DNA of 64,000 bases. It comes from Tetrahymena elliotti 4EA. Taxonomy: Eukaryota > Ciliophora > Oligohymenophorea > Hymenostomatida > Tetrahymenidae. Position 1 is the first letter of the stretch, and every line of letters starts with the position of its first letter. The position numbers and the translations under genes are program-made. Under the pieces are notes generated by a model that saw only the letters and a program-made list of their open reading frames with translations, had not been told where the DNA came from and did no database searches. Shown piece by piece: positions 38,101 through 51,500 of the stretch. The stretch is from positions 213,568 to 277,567 of the forward strand of contig JH720350.1 of NCBI GenBank assembly GCA_000231825.2, given 5' to 3'.

Positions 38101-39376
38101 TCAAGCTTTTTCTTTTAAAATTATTAAATAAATTAAAAATAAATGATAAAGAATTTACTGGTTTTATATCCCCATAACCAACAGTTATCATAGTCACTGT
38201 AGAAAAATAATAAGCTTAAATGTAATAGCTAACCCATTCTTCTGTGTTAATTTTTTTATCATTAATCCATATTGATTAAAAATTATTTTAAATTTCATAT
38301 TAAGCTACTTGTATCCATACACAACCAATAATATGAGCAACAATAACAATTAAAAGTAGAAGTTATAATAAGGATGAGACCTAAATAATTAATGGACTTA
38401 AATTAAATCTTTCTTCGATTCTCTTAAAAAATCTTTTGATCTCTTTATATCTTAGGAAAAAAAGTAAGTGAAGATAGCTTGTGCTATTATACTACCAGAA
38501 AAAGTGAAGTAAAATGAATAGAGATGACAAAAAATCTAGATAAAATTGTGATTTAAAATATCTAATCATAACCTAAATCCTATTCATATTTGGTTATCCT
38601 TTATCAAAACAACCGAAATTCCATTAAAGAATTAAATCCAAGATGAGAACTGAGTTACAAAATAACAATAACTTATAAGGAAAGAGCTACTACATAGATT
38701 TAAAGAAAGTGAATTCAATTGGAATCATAAAGAAATAAAGTAATATCACTACTATTATAATAATATCCCAAATAACTTTAAAATTACAAGTAGGCCTTAT
38801 TACAGGAATTCTACTTATTAAACTAAGTAGAATTTAAAATAAATTAGAGTCACCAAGAGAGTATTTACAGTTTCGATAAAATAATTTTAAGTTTTAATAA
38901 TTTTTTTAACTAAAACTTTACTTCTAAGTCAGTAATTTTTAGTTTAAATCATTTTATCCCCAATAAAATGAAGTTTTATCTGCAAATAAATTATATTGAT
39001 CTCTATTGCTAAATCTACTAAATTTAATCTTTTGTATTAATTTAGAAGTAAATTATTTTATTTTTAGGGCTTAAAAGAGCTTTTTTTAATACCCATTTTT
39101 TGCATTTAGGTTTATCTTATTTACATTTAATTTTTCTAAAGGATTTTACTTACTTAAACTTCCATAATATCTCTTCGGGCTACCAAATTAACTTTGTTTT
39201 CTATTTCTATTTCTACTGAATGCCTATTAAGAACCTGAGTTACTATAATTAATATCATTTATATGTGTTTATTAACTAAGATTTGCAATTATTATGTTAG
39301 ATAAATCTTTTTATCCTTCAATTTCAACTTCTTGTTTTACAAAGGATACTTTATTTTTAAGCGAAGACTCATCCAT
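35155..39376 (-). CDS. Voltage-gated K+ channel with CNBD and zinc knuckle (copy B)
   Basis: Paralogue of A and especially of C. The N-terminal cytosolic part (about 200 residues, basic, N/Q-rich) leads to S1 (VIWDIIIIVVILLYFFMIPI). S2 ends WNFGCFDKG, and S4 is LHLLFFLRYKEIKRFFKRIE. The pore is TVTMITVGYGDIKP at about residue 400, with a phase-0 intron right after Pro. S6 contains the shared CGVFAYSINAIGTIFN. In the CNBD the usual Gly-Glu is Gly-Asp (GDYFGDYSFFTGQSTN) and the phosphate-binding Arg is Thr. The knuckle reads CYYCLKSHLTMNC (CX2CX3HX4C), followed by a tail intron and a long N/S/Q-rich region to TGA at 35155. The start at 39376 gives one open exon up to the pore intron. Confidence 0.9.
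37244..37282 (-). other. CCHC zinc-knuckle-like motif in channel B
   Basis: Encodes CYYCLKSHLTMNC. The gap between the second Cys and the His is one residue shorter than in A and D. Confidence 0.65.
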
Positions 39377-40292
39377 GATTATAGAATTTATTTTATTATA
39401 ATTTTTCAGAGTCAATAATTTAATCAAACTAGTTTATTTTTACTCTTTTTTTTTATAATTAGCAATCTTAATTTCAAAAAGGTTAAAGTCTTTTGAGTTT
39501 TTTTATTTTCTTACCCAAATTAAGTAGTAGTTAGTGTAATCACCAAAGCATTAAGCACTCCTCTTGTAAACTAGAAGTTTCTAGACTTTATTTAGTAGGA
39601 CTATTAGTATTTATGATTAAATTTTTAATTTATTACAAAAAAATTTTATTAAAATTTAAAATTTATGTTTTTTTAAATGTGAAATCAAAAAAGCTAAGAA
39701 CAATCATTTTTGTTAGAGCATCTTTATAATTTTAAAATAGATATTTATTTTTATTTTTTAACTTATCACTTCAATAAGAAATTCAGAAAAATATTGTTTA
39801 TATAAATTTAAAAAATATTTATAATATTTTAATCTTTTCTAAATAAATTTTGTTTTTGTAAAATTTTACATAAATTAATGAGGTATTATGTGTAATTATT
39901 AAATAAAAATTATATAAGTTACTCAAATTTTAAAAATAAGTGTCCAGTTAATATTTTTCAATTATAACTTTACTTATTAAGTATTTTCGAAATATTCAAT
40001 AATTAATACTATTTAATTTATCACATTTATCCTTATTTATTGGTGTAATTTTTAAAATTTTCACTTTTAATAGAGTAAAAAATAAATGAAATTAAAAAGA
40101 AAGAAATTTTAGTAATTAATTTATTAATATTGAAATAAAATTAAATTGCAAAATAAAAATTTATTATAAATGAAAAGTCTTTTTAATTTAAATAAAAAAA
40201 TAATAATTTTTCTTCTAAAACCTAAAATATCCAATTTGATAAATAAATAATAAAAATGTTGATTCTTTATTTTATTATTAAGAAACCAAGTT
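39377..40292. promoter_or_regulatory. Intergenic between channels B and C
   Basis: AT-rich stretch upstream of B and downstream of C; expected to carry the promoter of B. No element or additional gene recognised. Confidence 0.45.
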
Positions 40293-43200
40293 TCAAGGAT
40301 CTTTATTTTATTAAAATCTATTTTAATTAGAAAATTTTGCTTAAATTGTAATATCAATATCTTAATTATCATCATCGCCTTAAAAATACTGTTCTTTTTA
40401 AGCTATTTTTTGTGAAGAATGAATTTTTAATTATTTTTTTAAGCTAGGTGATAGGATTTCATCCTAATCTTCTACTTTTTCTTAACTTTACTCTCTTTAA
40501 TTTATTTAAAGTATATTAATATTTGAAATAATAAAATTTTTTGATGGAGGAGTTTTATTATTCAAAGTTAAGGATAGCCTCTATTTTTTTTAAAAGTAAC
40601 TCTTTTAGAAGTGAGAAGCTTAATTATTTTCTAACTTTGATTATTAATAAATACAATTGGTTTTTTCTTCATCTTTATTTCTAGTTTAAGAATAAAGCAA
40701 GTCTCTTTAATCATTTTACAAGGTATTTTATTTCATACGAGAGGAATTTTCACTATCGTTTTTGCTACTTTAGGCATTGAATGAATAAATCTAATTATTT
40801 TAATAATTAGTTTATTTTTATGCTGGAATCATTTGAAAGTCATAAGAAATGTTTTCTTCTTAATTTTGAGAAACAAATTAAAATTATTCTAAAACCTTTT
40901 ACAATTTAGTGTTTGGTAGAGAGTTTCTTGAATTTGAATTATTCTACTAACCTAAACAGATCTTTTATTTTTTCTTTAAATTCTATTGTAAAATTCTTTT
41001 TTCGAAAACTCGCAAAACTTAAAAGTTCCTTTAGCTTCCTGGTACGTTAAAAGGGTACTAATACAAATAATTTTCTTAATTGCTATTTTCATTTTAAATT
41101 GTTGTCTACTAATTATTTTTAATATTTTGATTCCCATTTTTAAACGAAAATTTTAATTGCTTTAAAAATCTCGACTTAAACTAAAGATACTCAATAATAT
41201 AGGAAAGATTGTTATGAGGAAGGTAGATTTCAAAATTCCTTTAAATATCATATTCGTTATTATCTTCTTCATTCTCTTTTTTATCTTTTAAATTATTTTA
41301 ATTTTCAAATATTTGCTACAACTTCAAAACCAGCTCACTATTTTTTTATTCTAAAAAAATCTTTGTTGGAGAAATTTATTCTTTAATATTTTTCACATCA
41401 TAAATTTAATTATTCTTTGTGAGATGAGTTCTATGAGAAGGTACTCGAATAGGAGTATCTGCATATTTACTTTAAATAGAATGATTTTCTTACAACTATT
41501 ATTCATTAATCAAAGATTGACGTTACTAAAGTAAATTTAAAGTCTTTAAATTAGTTTGTATTTATTGTATTTTAATCAGTTTTCTTTTAATCATTGGTGA
41601 ATCAATATTCTGTTATTGATCTTTTGAATTAACCTTTTTAAAATTAATAGGATTTAACTCTGGTAAGTTGAAGTTACTATTTAAATATCCTTGGTTATTC
41701 TATGTATTTATATCATCAAATATATTTGATTTAGGTTTTAATTTTGGTGCAGGAGATTTTTACATTTAACTTTCTTCTTCTATATTAGAGGAACTTAGCT
41801 TATTTTTTTTGAGTGATAATTAAGAAAGATTTCTAGAAAAGAGTCTCGACTTTTACTTTTCTTAATCTAACGATGCTAAATCCTCTTAAGAATGAATATT
41901 AAAAGAAGATTAGATATCATCTTTCTAATCATCATTTTCTTACAGTTCATCATATTCATCATATTCTTCTTCCTTGCTAATATATTTTGAGTAATAGTAG
42001 TCTATATCCTATTAAAAATCAGTTATATATTATTGCAACATATTCTGTGAATACTCTTAAAATAGAAATTCAGCATATTTATTCAATTTTCTTTCCCTTT
42101 TTGCCTAGCTTCTGATTTACAATTCTGATTAATTACTAATATTCGCAATTCTAATCTTTAAATTAAATATTTATTTTAACTTCTAAATTTTTATTTGAAA
42201 AATTAATAATTTTTATTATCAATTTCTCAATAAAATATTTATTTAGTAAAAAATAATGATTTGTTTTTTAAGGGGGTTTGGACAAATAAAAATATGGATT
42301 TCGGAGAGAACAAATTTTAAATTTTGTTTTTGTTAATAGTTTAAAAGATTTTTGAAATTATAAAAATACCTTATTAAACTAAGGAAACAACTTTTAGCAA
42401 TTTGTTGTCTAGTGAAATTCTTAGCAATAATAGCATTTTGAATTGATCATACTATAGTTCTACATATACTATAGATTATCCTTGATGTTACAAAAAGTTT
42501 CTAGATCTGAAGGTCTATTTTTAAACAAGTCAAATATACTTGATCTTTTAATCTTAAAAACTTAAGTGAATTCTGTAGCTTTGTAGTTCATATTGGTTGA
42601 TTGGCCAGTAAAAAATGAGAAATCTCCAAAATAATCTCCCTTTTTTAGACATTTTAGAACCTTTTTAGCATCTTCGTCTACAAAGACTTGAACTTCTCCA
42701 GATTCAATAAAATAAATGCTATGATCATCTTAAATAGATTCAGAAACAATAATTTCATCTGGCCTATACGAACATTCTTGAATAAGCTATATCATATCCA
42801 TCACAAAAAGCTATGAGAAATTGTCCTTAAATATTTGGCAATCAAGAATAATCATTTTAAAAGTCTCAAATAGAAGTCGGTCTTTTAAGTTAGGGCTCAG
42901 TTAATTAATAAGATTTTACTCTTATTCTTTATCTCTAGAATATTAAATATCCCAATAATATTCTAAATATTCTTTTATTTACATTTACAGTTCAAAATTA
43001 ATGTTTTTTTTTGCCATATAAGAACTAATAGTGTACATATTATTCTTTTTATCCAAACTCTTTTAATTCAAAGTATTAAAAATTGTACCAATAGCATTAA
43101 TACTATATGCAAAAACACCACATGAAATAAGCATTGTAATAATACTTATGACCATTTCTGTATGATTTGACTAATTATAATTAATTATAAAATGATTACT

Positions 43201-44535
43201 ATTTTTTTTCGGTTCATCCATGAATTATATCAAATATTTTAGTTTAAAAAAAATAAAATTAAAAAATCTAATTTAGTTTACTGGCTTAAAATCTCCATAT
43301 CCCACAGTTATCATGGTGACAGTTGAGTAATAGTAAGCTTAAATATAATAGCTTAGCCAATCATCTTACTTAAAATTTCTATCACCTATCCATGTATTTG
43401 GAATATTATTGTTGATTTCATATTAAACTACTTCAATCCATACACAACTTATTATATGGGCTACAATAAGAATCAAAAGTAGAAGCTAAACTAAGGATGT
43501 GACTTAAATAATTAATGGGCTCATATTAAATCTCTCTTCTACTCTCTTAAAAAAGCGTTTGATGTTTTTGTATCTTAGAAAGAATAACAGATGTGCATAG
43601 ATAGTAATATTATTTTACCAAAAAAAATCAATTAAAATGAACAAAGAGGAAGCTAAGTCAAGATAAAACTGCTATCTAAAATATTTGGTCATTACCTGTA
43701 TCCTATTCATATTTGGTTATCCTTTATCAAAAAAACCAAAATTCCATGAAAAAATAAAATCTAAAATGAGAGCTATATTGCAGAGAAGAAGGACATTATC
43801 AGGGAAAAGTTCTTATAAGGACAAGTAAAATGTTACTTAAATTGGAATCATAAATAAATATAACAGAATAACAATGATCATGATAATATCCCAAATAAAC
43901 TTAAAGTAGCCTGAAGGACTAAAAACAGGAATTTAATTTAACATTGCAGCTAACTTTTAAATACAAGTAGAGTTATCTAAAATATTTGAAAAGCTCTAAT
44001 AATAGTCTTCAAATTTACTTACTTTTTTATATAAATGGCTCTATGTATCTATCAAACCGTTCTAATTTTAATGATTATTAATCTGAAAAAATATTGTTTT
44101 ATCAGTAAATAAGTTAAGTAAATCTTTAGGCATGAAACGATTCAAATTAGCCATTAATTTCTAAGCTAATATTTTAATTTTTAGAGCTTAAAAGATTTTC
44201 TGAGATGGATCTTATCTCTCCTTCAAATAAGTTCTGTTCCTTTATTAAATATTCATTCTATTAGCATTAAGCGAGTTTACTATGTTGGATTAATGCTAAG
44301 AACTCATCAGATACTTCATTTAAGGTGATAAAGTTAACTAATTATTTCTACTATTAATCCTACCACGAAAGAGTTGTTAGGAACTTGAATTATTATGGTT
44401 AATTTCATTTAAAATAGATTGATTATTATTATTATTAGGAGTTAGAAAACTAGAGTAGTCACTCTACCTAATGTTTTCTTAGTCTTGCTGCTAATACCCT
44501 TTTTAGGCTTGATTTAAAAAAGAAGATCCATTCAT
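40293..44535 (-). CDS. Voltage-gated K+ channel with CNBD and zinc knuckle (copy C)
   Basis: Closest relative of B. The DNA from S6 through the CNBD is nearly the same in both, including the intron at 43130-43280 against 38000-38155, so they arose by a rather recent tandem duplication. It starts MNGSSFLNQAQKGYQQQ at 44535. S4 reads FLRYKNIKRFFKRVEERFN. The pore is TVTMITVGYGDFKP (about residue 410), with the phase-0 intron after Pro. The CNBD has GDYFGDFSFFTGQSTNMNYK, with Glu changed to Asp and the phosphate-site Arg to Thr. The knuckle is CYYCQEFHQTTNC. The Q/N/S-rich tail is shorter than in A and ends at TGA 40293. The NRAMP gene starts divergently 1.2 kb away. Confidence 0.9.
42397..42435 (-). 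other. CCHC zinc-knuckle-like motif in channel C
   Basis: Encodes CYYCQEFHQTTNC. Between B and C most residues inside the knuckle differ while the three Cys and the His are kept. Confidence 0.65.
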
Positions 44536-45747
44536 AACTCTATTTTTTATATGCTTTTTAATAAGGCTTAATCTCTACAAGCTTCTATTAATTTTTAAAA
44601 AGATCTCTTAAAATTTAACTTTTATTATCTATTTTATATACAATTATTACATCAAATTTTTTTAGCGAATTTTTTTTTCATTTTATATTATTTTACTGTG
44701 AAAATTGCATTTATTTTTAATGGTTTTTTAAGTAAAATTAAAACTACTCTCATTTTCTATTTTTATTTTTTCATTTTACAATTATTTTTAAAATAAATGA
44801 AGGAAGATTAATGATTTAAAATTAATATATTTGATGGCTAAATAAACTAAAAAATTCAACTACCTTTTAAAATTCATTTGCATAATGGTCATATTTTATA
44901 GAATTCATTTATTCCTTTTCTCCTACTAAAATTATTTTTTGTAAAAAATTATTTCAGATTTAGAACAAAAATAATTTTATGTTGATTCTTAATTCTTTAA
45001 TTAATAGAGACTTTTTATTTTATCAATTTAAAATTATTAAAAAATAAATCAAAAATGTTTATTTTTCTTTCTATTTAAAAATTTTTTATTTAATTTATCA
45101 ATTAAGGATTCTGAAAAAATTTTAATTAAGCTAAAATCTAATTTTAGAACAAGTCTTCTTTTATTGATTATGTTTAATTAGATATTTGTAAGCTGATTTT
45201 GACACCAAGCACTCTAAAATCAAATATAAGGGGAAGAAGTATTTAAAAAAGATATCTGATAAAAAAATAAACCAAAAAAATATCTTTTTTAAAATCTTAA
45301 AATAATTAATAAATTATTTGAATCTCATTTTCAGCCATTTAAAAAAAAATCTTCAATAAAAATATTTTAAATGAGACTTGAAAATGATTAGATATTTTAA
45401 ATTAACCATTTTAATAAAAATATTAGATTTTTTAGCTAAATACAACAAAAAATTTACATGATCAATTTATCACATTAGATTCAACTACAAGAAGAGCATT
45501 ACTTCAGAGTGATAATAAATCGAATCTTCTTTTAGTCATTTAATTTTAAATTCTAAAAATATTTTTGAAATAATAATTTTAGTTTTAAGTTTTTTTAGTG
45601 AAAAATGTGAAGTAAGTTTTTTTAATTTCAAGTATATCTTCTTTTTTTTGCATACTATCAATTTATTTAAAGAGGCCGATCTTACAACTAATTATTTTTA
45701 TATATTAAATTAAATTATAAAATATTAAAATTTGATATACTTAGAAT
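44536..45747. promoter_or_regulatory. Divergent intergenic region between channel C and NRAMP
   Basis: Expected to hold promoters for both genes. AT-rich, no recognisable element and no extra coding signal. Confidence 0.45.
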
Positions 45748-47648
45748 ATGGATATAGAGCATATATAAAGTAGTTAGAAAAAAGACTAATTAGATTCAGG
45801 GGAATTTAAATTTTCTTGGAAAGATCTATTTAAGTACTTTGGACCTGGCTTGCTGATATCTATAGCCTATTTAGATCCTGGTAATTTGGCAGGAGATATG
45901 GAGGCTGGATTAGTTGGGAAGTATAGTCTCCTTTGGGTCCTATTTTTATCTACATCATTTGGATACTTATTTTAAGTAAAATCTATGAAATTAGGATTGG
46001 TAACAGGAAAAGATCTAGCTAAGTTATGTAGAATTCATTTAGAACACAAAGAGAGCACTCTCTTATGGGTTATGGCAGAAATAGCCATTATGGGGAGTGA
46101 TATTTAAGAAGTTTTAGGTACAGCAATAGGATTAAAAATATTATTTGGTTTGGAACTATGGATTGGTGTACTTTTAACTATATTTACAACTTTTTTAATC
46201 CTTTTGGTTAAAATTTGTGGTATGAGAAGCTTAGAAGTTGTATTTGCTGTACTGATTGGTACAATGGCTATTTGTTTTTTCATAAATTTAGGATATATAC
46301 AACCTAATACTGGAGATATAATTAAAGGTATGGTTGTTCCTACCATTCCATCAGGAGCTTATCTAGCTAGTATTGGGTTACTTGGAGCTGTAATTATGCC
46401 TCATAATATTTACCTACATTCAGCATTAATGAATGAAAAAGAAATAGATAAGAATGATAAAAAGCTTGTAGCTAAATCCATATTTTATTTTAAGATAGAA
46501 ACTGCATTAAGCTTGTTTCTTTCATTCGTTATAAGTAGCTCAGTTATATGCACGTTTGCTTATTATAGTGATCAAAACCATCTAAATAATGGAGATATTA
46601 AGCTTAGTAATGCAGGAGATGTTTTAGCTGGATCTTTTGGATAATCTGCTAAGTACATTTGGGGAATCGGCTTACTTGCTTCAGGACAATCTTCTACTCT
46701 TACAGGTAAATATTGAATTAGTAACATAAAATTTGATTGTGTAAGTAGATTCAAAAATAGAATATTTGGAAAAATCTTTATTTTATCATCAAATTTTTTA
46801 AATAAATAAAAAACAAACAAGCTCAAAATAGTATAATACTAAAGAAATTAATGATTAATCAATAAAAAGACGCACTGAAATTAGTTATCCAATTGAATTA
46901 AAATTTTTATTAATAAACAATTTGAAAATTTTAATTAATTCTTACATCTAATGATTTAATGTTCACGTTTATTATTTACTTTTACATTTAATAATACTAA
47001 ACATATAAATCCAGAAATAATTTGTTATTATAATACATATTTCGCCATTAGATTAAGCAATTTTTGTTTTTAAAAAAAGGAACATTAGCTGGATAATATG
47101 TGATGACTGGATTTATTAAAATGAAAATGGGTGATTTTAGTAGGGCTTTGGTTACAAGAGCTATTGCTATTATTCCATCTGTTATTATCGCATTTGTAAA
47201 TGAAAATGAAGACTTTAATATTTATCTCAATTTACTGCAAGCCATTTAACTTCCTTTTGCAATTATTCCCTTACTTAAATTCTCTAGTTCTTTGCAGATC
47301 ATGGGTTCAGATGTAATGTAAAAAGGAGAATTGATAGTATTATCTTCTATTTCAGTTTTAATTGTTGTATCAAATTACTATTGTTTAATGCCAAAAAAAA
47401 TTGATTTTTCAAGCAAGCTCACCTACTTTATGATTCTATTAAGCTTGTTTTATTTTGCATTCCTGATATTCGTTCTTAAATCTAAGATAGGGGTAAAACC
47501 TAAAAAATATTCAGATGAAATAAATATGATTAAAACTAGTCCTGTTATTGATTTAACTGATATTGAAAATAATTAGATTAACCCATAAAGCTAAAATTCT
47601 GATATAAGTCAAAGAAACCAAGTTCTTGAGATTAAACAATAGATTTGA
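45748..47648 (+). CDS. NRAMP-family divalent metal transporter
   Basis: Proton-coupled Mn/Fe-type transporter of the NRAMP (SLC11) family. Two exons (45748-46705 and 47080-47648) give 508 residues in frame. TM1 carries the metal-binding signature: KYFGPGLLISIAYLDPGNLA has the family DPGN. TM6 contains GAVIMPHNIYLHSAL, with the MPH motif and the conserved His-Asn. The conserved ASGQSSTLTG|TLAGQYVMTGF stretch is split by the intron inside its second Gly. About eleven hydrophobic segments are visible, with a hydrophilic tail after the last. Ile replaces Ala-rich positions in places, but all metal-site residues I can check are kept. It is the only plus-strand gene within the K+ channel row. Confidence 0.95.
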
Positions 47649-48553
47649 TTTTGAATAAAATGTAAAGAGAAATTTAATTAAAGATTTAAAATATAAAAAA
47701 TAAAAAACTATTTTGTAGAAAAATAAATTCCCAATTTGTGTTTATTTCGAAAATATAAAATTTATTAATATGAATTGAAATAATAATAAAAATATTTTAC
47801 TTTTATATAGTTTTTTCCTCATAAGGTTTAAACAGATAGCTAAAAAAAATTTGAAAAAGAAATAAAAAAACTAAGTTTAAAAAAGCATTAATATTATAAA
47901 ATCATTTAAAATAAAATGTTTAAAATTAAAAAAACTTCTATTTTTGTAAAAATAATGAGATGAGGAAGTAAATAACCCTATTTTAAAATATCTAAAAAAG
48001 ATTAATGAAATAATATTTAAACCATTTAAAATAAAAGAATAAAAACATGAATTATTTATTATTCATATCTATTATTTTTAAAGTAAAAAACCTTTAGAAA
48101 AATTAAAAACTTTGAAATAAAAAAAATTTAAAACTAAAATTAAAAAATTTCAACTTATAAAATAAATAATCTTTACTTTCAAAGTAAATTTAAACAAGCA
48201 TAAATAATAAGTAAAAAATTGGAGGAATTTAAGAACACAATGCAGTTATAAATAATAAAACCCGTATACATACCAAAAATATTTGTTTATTTCTTTTTAA
48301 TATTTTATTTTTCTGCTTTGATCTAGCAATATTCACTTTAAATAATAAAAATATATAATTTTTGTTTATCCTATATAAGTTAACTTATTTGAGTCTATCA
48401 AAATATATTTTTTATTTTGATATATTTATCATTTTAAAAATAGAAAAAAAAATTTTTATTTTACTTAATTTGTTAAACATTTTTTGATTTAAATTAAGTG
48501 ATGATTATTTGATGACTATTTTTGTTAGCTGAATGATTTTTTCAATTTTTTTA
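47649..48553. other. Convergent intergenic region
   Basis: 3' flanks of NRAMP (+) and channel D (-). Extremely A-rich; nothing else seen. Confidence 0.5.
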
Positions 48554-51500
48554 TCATTTATACATTATTTTATAATCATATTAGTGCCATTTGTGATAAT
48601 TTTTCACTTCATTTAAATCAATATTCATGTTAAAAATTGGATTTATGCAATCTTCCTTACTTTGACGAATAATCCATTAATCATTATTTTCAAATAAAAG
48701 GGATTTTCTAGCTTAGTCAAAATTAGTTAAACTGTGCTTTTAAAGCGCCTTTATGGAATTATTTTTATCAAGATTTTCTTGGGACGAAGAATGGGGTTGA
48801 TTTAATTACATATTCATAAATTCTTAGTTTAAGAATAAACTGGGTCTATTACTTCCAAACCCAAGATTAGAAGACTCTTGCCTATTTTAAAGATTGGAGT
48901 TACAGGCTAATTATTATTCTTAACTGGTATCTGTTAAGCCTCTTTGGATACTATTGTGTATCAAATACTTAGAATTTAGCATTAGTTAACTGTTTGTTTC
49001 ATTATATGAACTTGCACACTCATTTTCAGGTATCTCAGATAATTTCTTTTTTCCCATAGTTCTTTAGAATTGTAAAAAATTATTTTACTATTTGTTATCT
49101 TGTTAATTTTATTCGCTAGGGTTACCATCATCAACATCTACAACAAATTCAAATTTTTTAGAATTTTATTTTTTGAATTCTTCTTAAGGGGAATTCTAAT
49201 ATGAATCTTTTTCATAATCTTTATTGAAACTATTATTTTAATTATCATTTTTATCAAAATATTTTTCTTCAAAGTTAAATTGTTATGAAGGTTGTTTTGA
49301 TTCAGCTTATTCACAATTTAGATCAGACCCTTGTTAATTTTATTCATGCTGAGTAAGTTAATTTTTATCATTACTTTAAGAGAAGTATGATCCTGAACTT
49401 TTTTCTAACCTAGATTCATTTTGTTGATGGGCAAATTAGGACATTTTCCTCTTATATCCATAACTTTACTTTCTTTTAGTAGACATACAATCTTTAGCAT
49501 CCTCTTCGTCATGCTCAGTTTGGTTTTAGAAAGAGTTGAGTAACTTATTGAATTTGGACTGATTGCCAAACATTCTAGTATTTTTTTTATTTTGCTTTCT
49601 CTCTACTTTGTTCATTTTTTTGCTAATAACAATTTTGTTGAGTTTTTTTCTTCTTTCAACTTATGTCATATTAGCTATTAATATAACTCTCTCACAATTA
49701 TTATGGGGGAAATATTGGGTATAAGATTTTTTACTTTCATATTCTAAATCAATTTAACTCTTTTTTGCTTTGTTTTCATTCATTATCAACAAGTTTTCCC
49801 CATCTAATTCTTTTTTTGAGTTTCTTCTTTATTGCTTGATTTAAAAACCCTCTTTATGGCTTACAATCTTATCCTATGTAAATTGTTTTTAGCTTTGATC
49901 ATTATTTCCTCTTCTTTCAGTGAATAAGTAATTAAATAAATTTTCTACCTTTTTCACATTAAACCTGTTTTAACTGGATGTTTATGACATTTTTCTTGAC
50001 TCATTTAACTTAAACAGTTAATTACCCCCCATTCTATCAGAGTCTGTATAATTATTAGATTTTAAGCTCTCTAAAATAGAGTTTATTGCACCTATTTATA
50101 GAATTTTCTATTCCTCGCTTAAGTATTAGCTGAGTTAAATATCTAAAATTTATCTACCAAGTTTTTCAGATATCATTTAGTACTAAATTAAACTATTTTA
50201 TGTGAAAGTACCATCGTCTATATATCTCATTTCATTATTTAGGGCTTCATACTCATTTCTTTCACTCCCTGTTTTAGTACGTGAATTTTGGGAACTGCTC
50301 CTATGTTATGATTTTGATTTATAGCTATTCCTATTATCAGCAATCATTTATTCTGAAAGGTCATTTATGCCATTATTTAAGTTTACAAATTAATTATAAC
50401 TTCCTGAAGATCCTATTGAAAATTGATATAGTGTATTCATTTTGCTCTGGTACTTTGAATGAAATGAGCTTGATTTTTAGTAGCTGAGGTTTCCTTTTTC
50501 CTCAAAATTTTTATTGCTTTTACCTAGTTAAGTAAAAGTATTCTATAAGAACATGTCACTACCATAAAGAAGGTGCTCACCTATTTTAACTTTTGTATTG
50601 TCAGATTCTTCTAAAACATTCTCACTTGAAGGATTTTTTTATGAAATTTTGCCACTTGAGCCACCTCCCTTAAACTGATTCGTATGAAATTTTTAAGAGT
50701 AAATATAATTATTTTAATCATTCACTTGTAAGGTATTTTGACTTTATTCGGAGATTTCATCTTAGCTTTTTTATTCTATATTATTTGCATTTTATAACTT
50801 TTGCGAATTTCGTTTTACAATTGAGGTCATTGATGCTTTATCTGATTTTTCTGAAATATTTGATTTTGTCATTCGGTTATTACTTGGTTCAAAGTCAGAA
50901 GTAGATTATCTAGAAGAGTCTGAAGACATACTTTCAATCCCAAACTCAGCTTCATACTAATCTAAAAACCTTTCTCCTTCTTTCTCATCAAAATCACAAA
51001 AATCTGCTATTCTCTTTTGCATGAAATTCATTTTCATTAATGATTAAAACTTTATGCTTTTTCTCTAATAAGTTCTTAAGCAATCTTAAGGTGGAGAGAA
51101 CTAAAGCTTTCTAATTAAAAACTATTTTTTTGCTATATAGTGGATTAAAGGACACTCATCCATCAGATGACTCTGTAAAAAAATAAATTCTAAAACTAAA
51201 AATATAGTTAAATAAAATTATACTTCATTTTAGCATGCAAAGCACTAAATATTTAGCTATGAATAATTATTATAATTTAATATGCTATCTTTTATAGCAC
51301 AAAACATTTCATAGTCTTCAGGAGATTCTTTTGTCAGCAAATCAATAAAGTCAGATCTTGATTTTAATAAAAATTGAATGAGATTTTATTTTACATTCAA
51401 GTTTTTTAAAAATAAAGAATAAGCAATATTAAATGCAAATGAAATATTTTATAATTTGTACCTTTTAATCATGAGTAAAGTTGTAAATTCTTTTGAGCAG

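Noticed and set aside
46104..46826. Minus-strand frames inside NRAMP
   Set aside because: Antisense shadows of a clear transporter gene.
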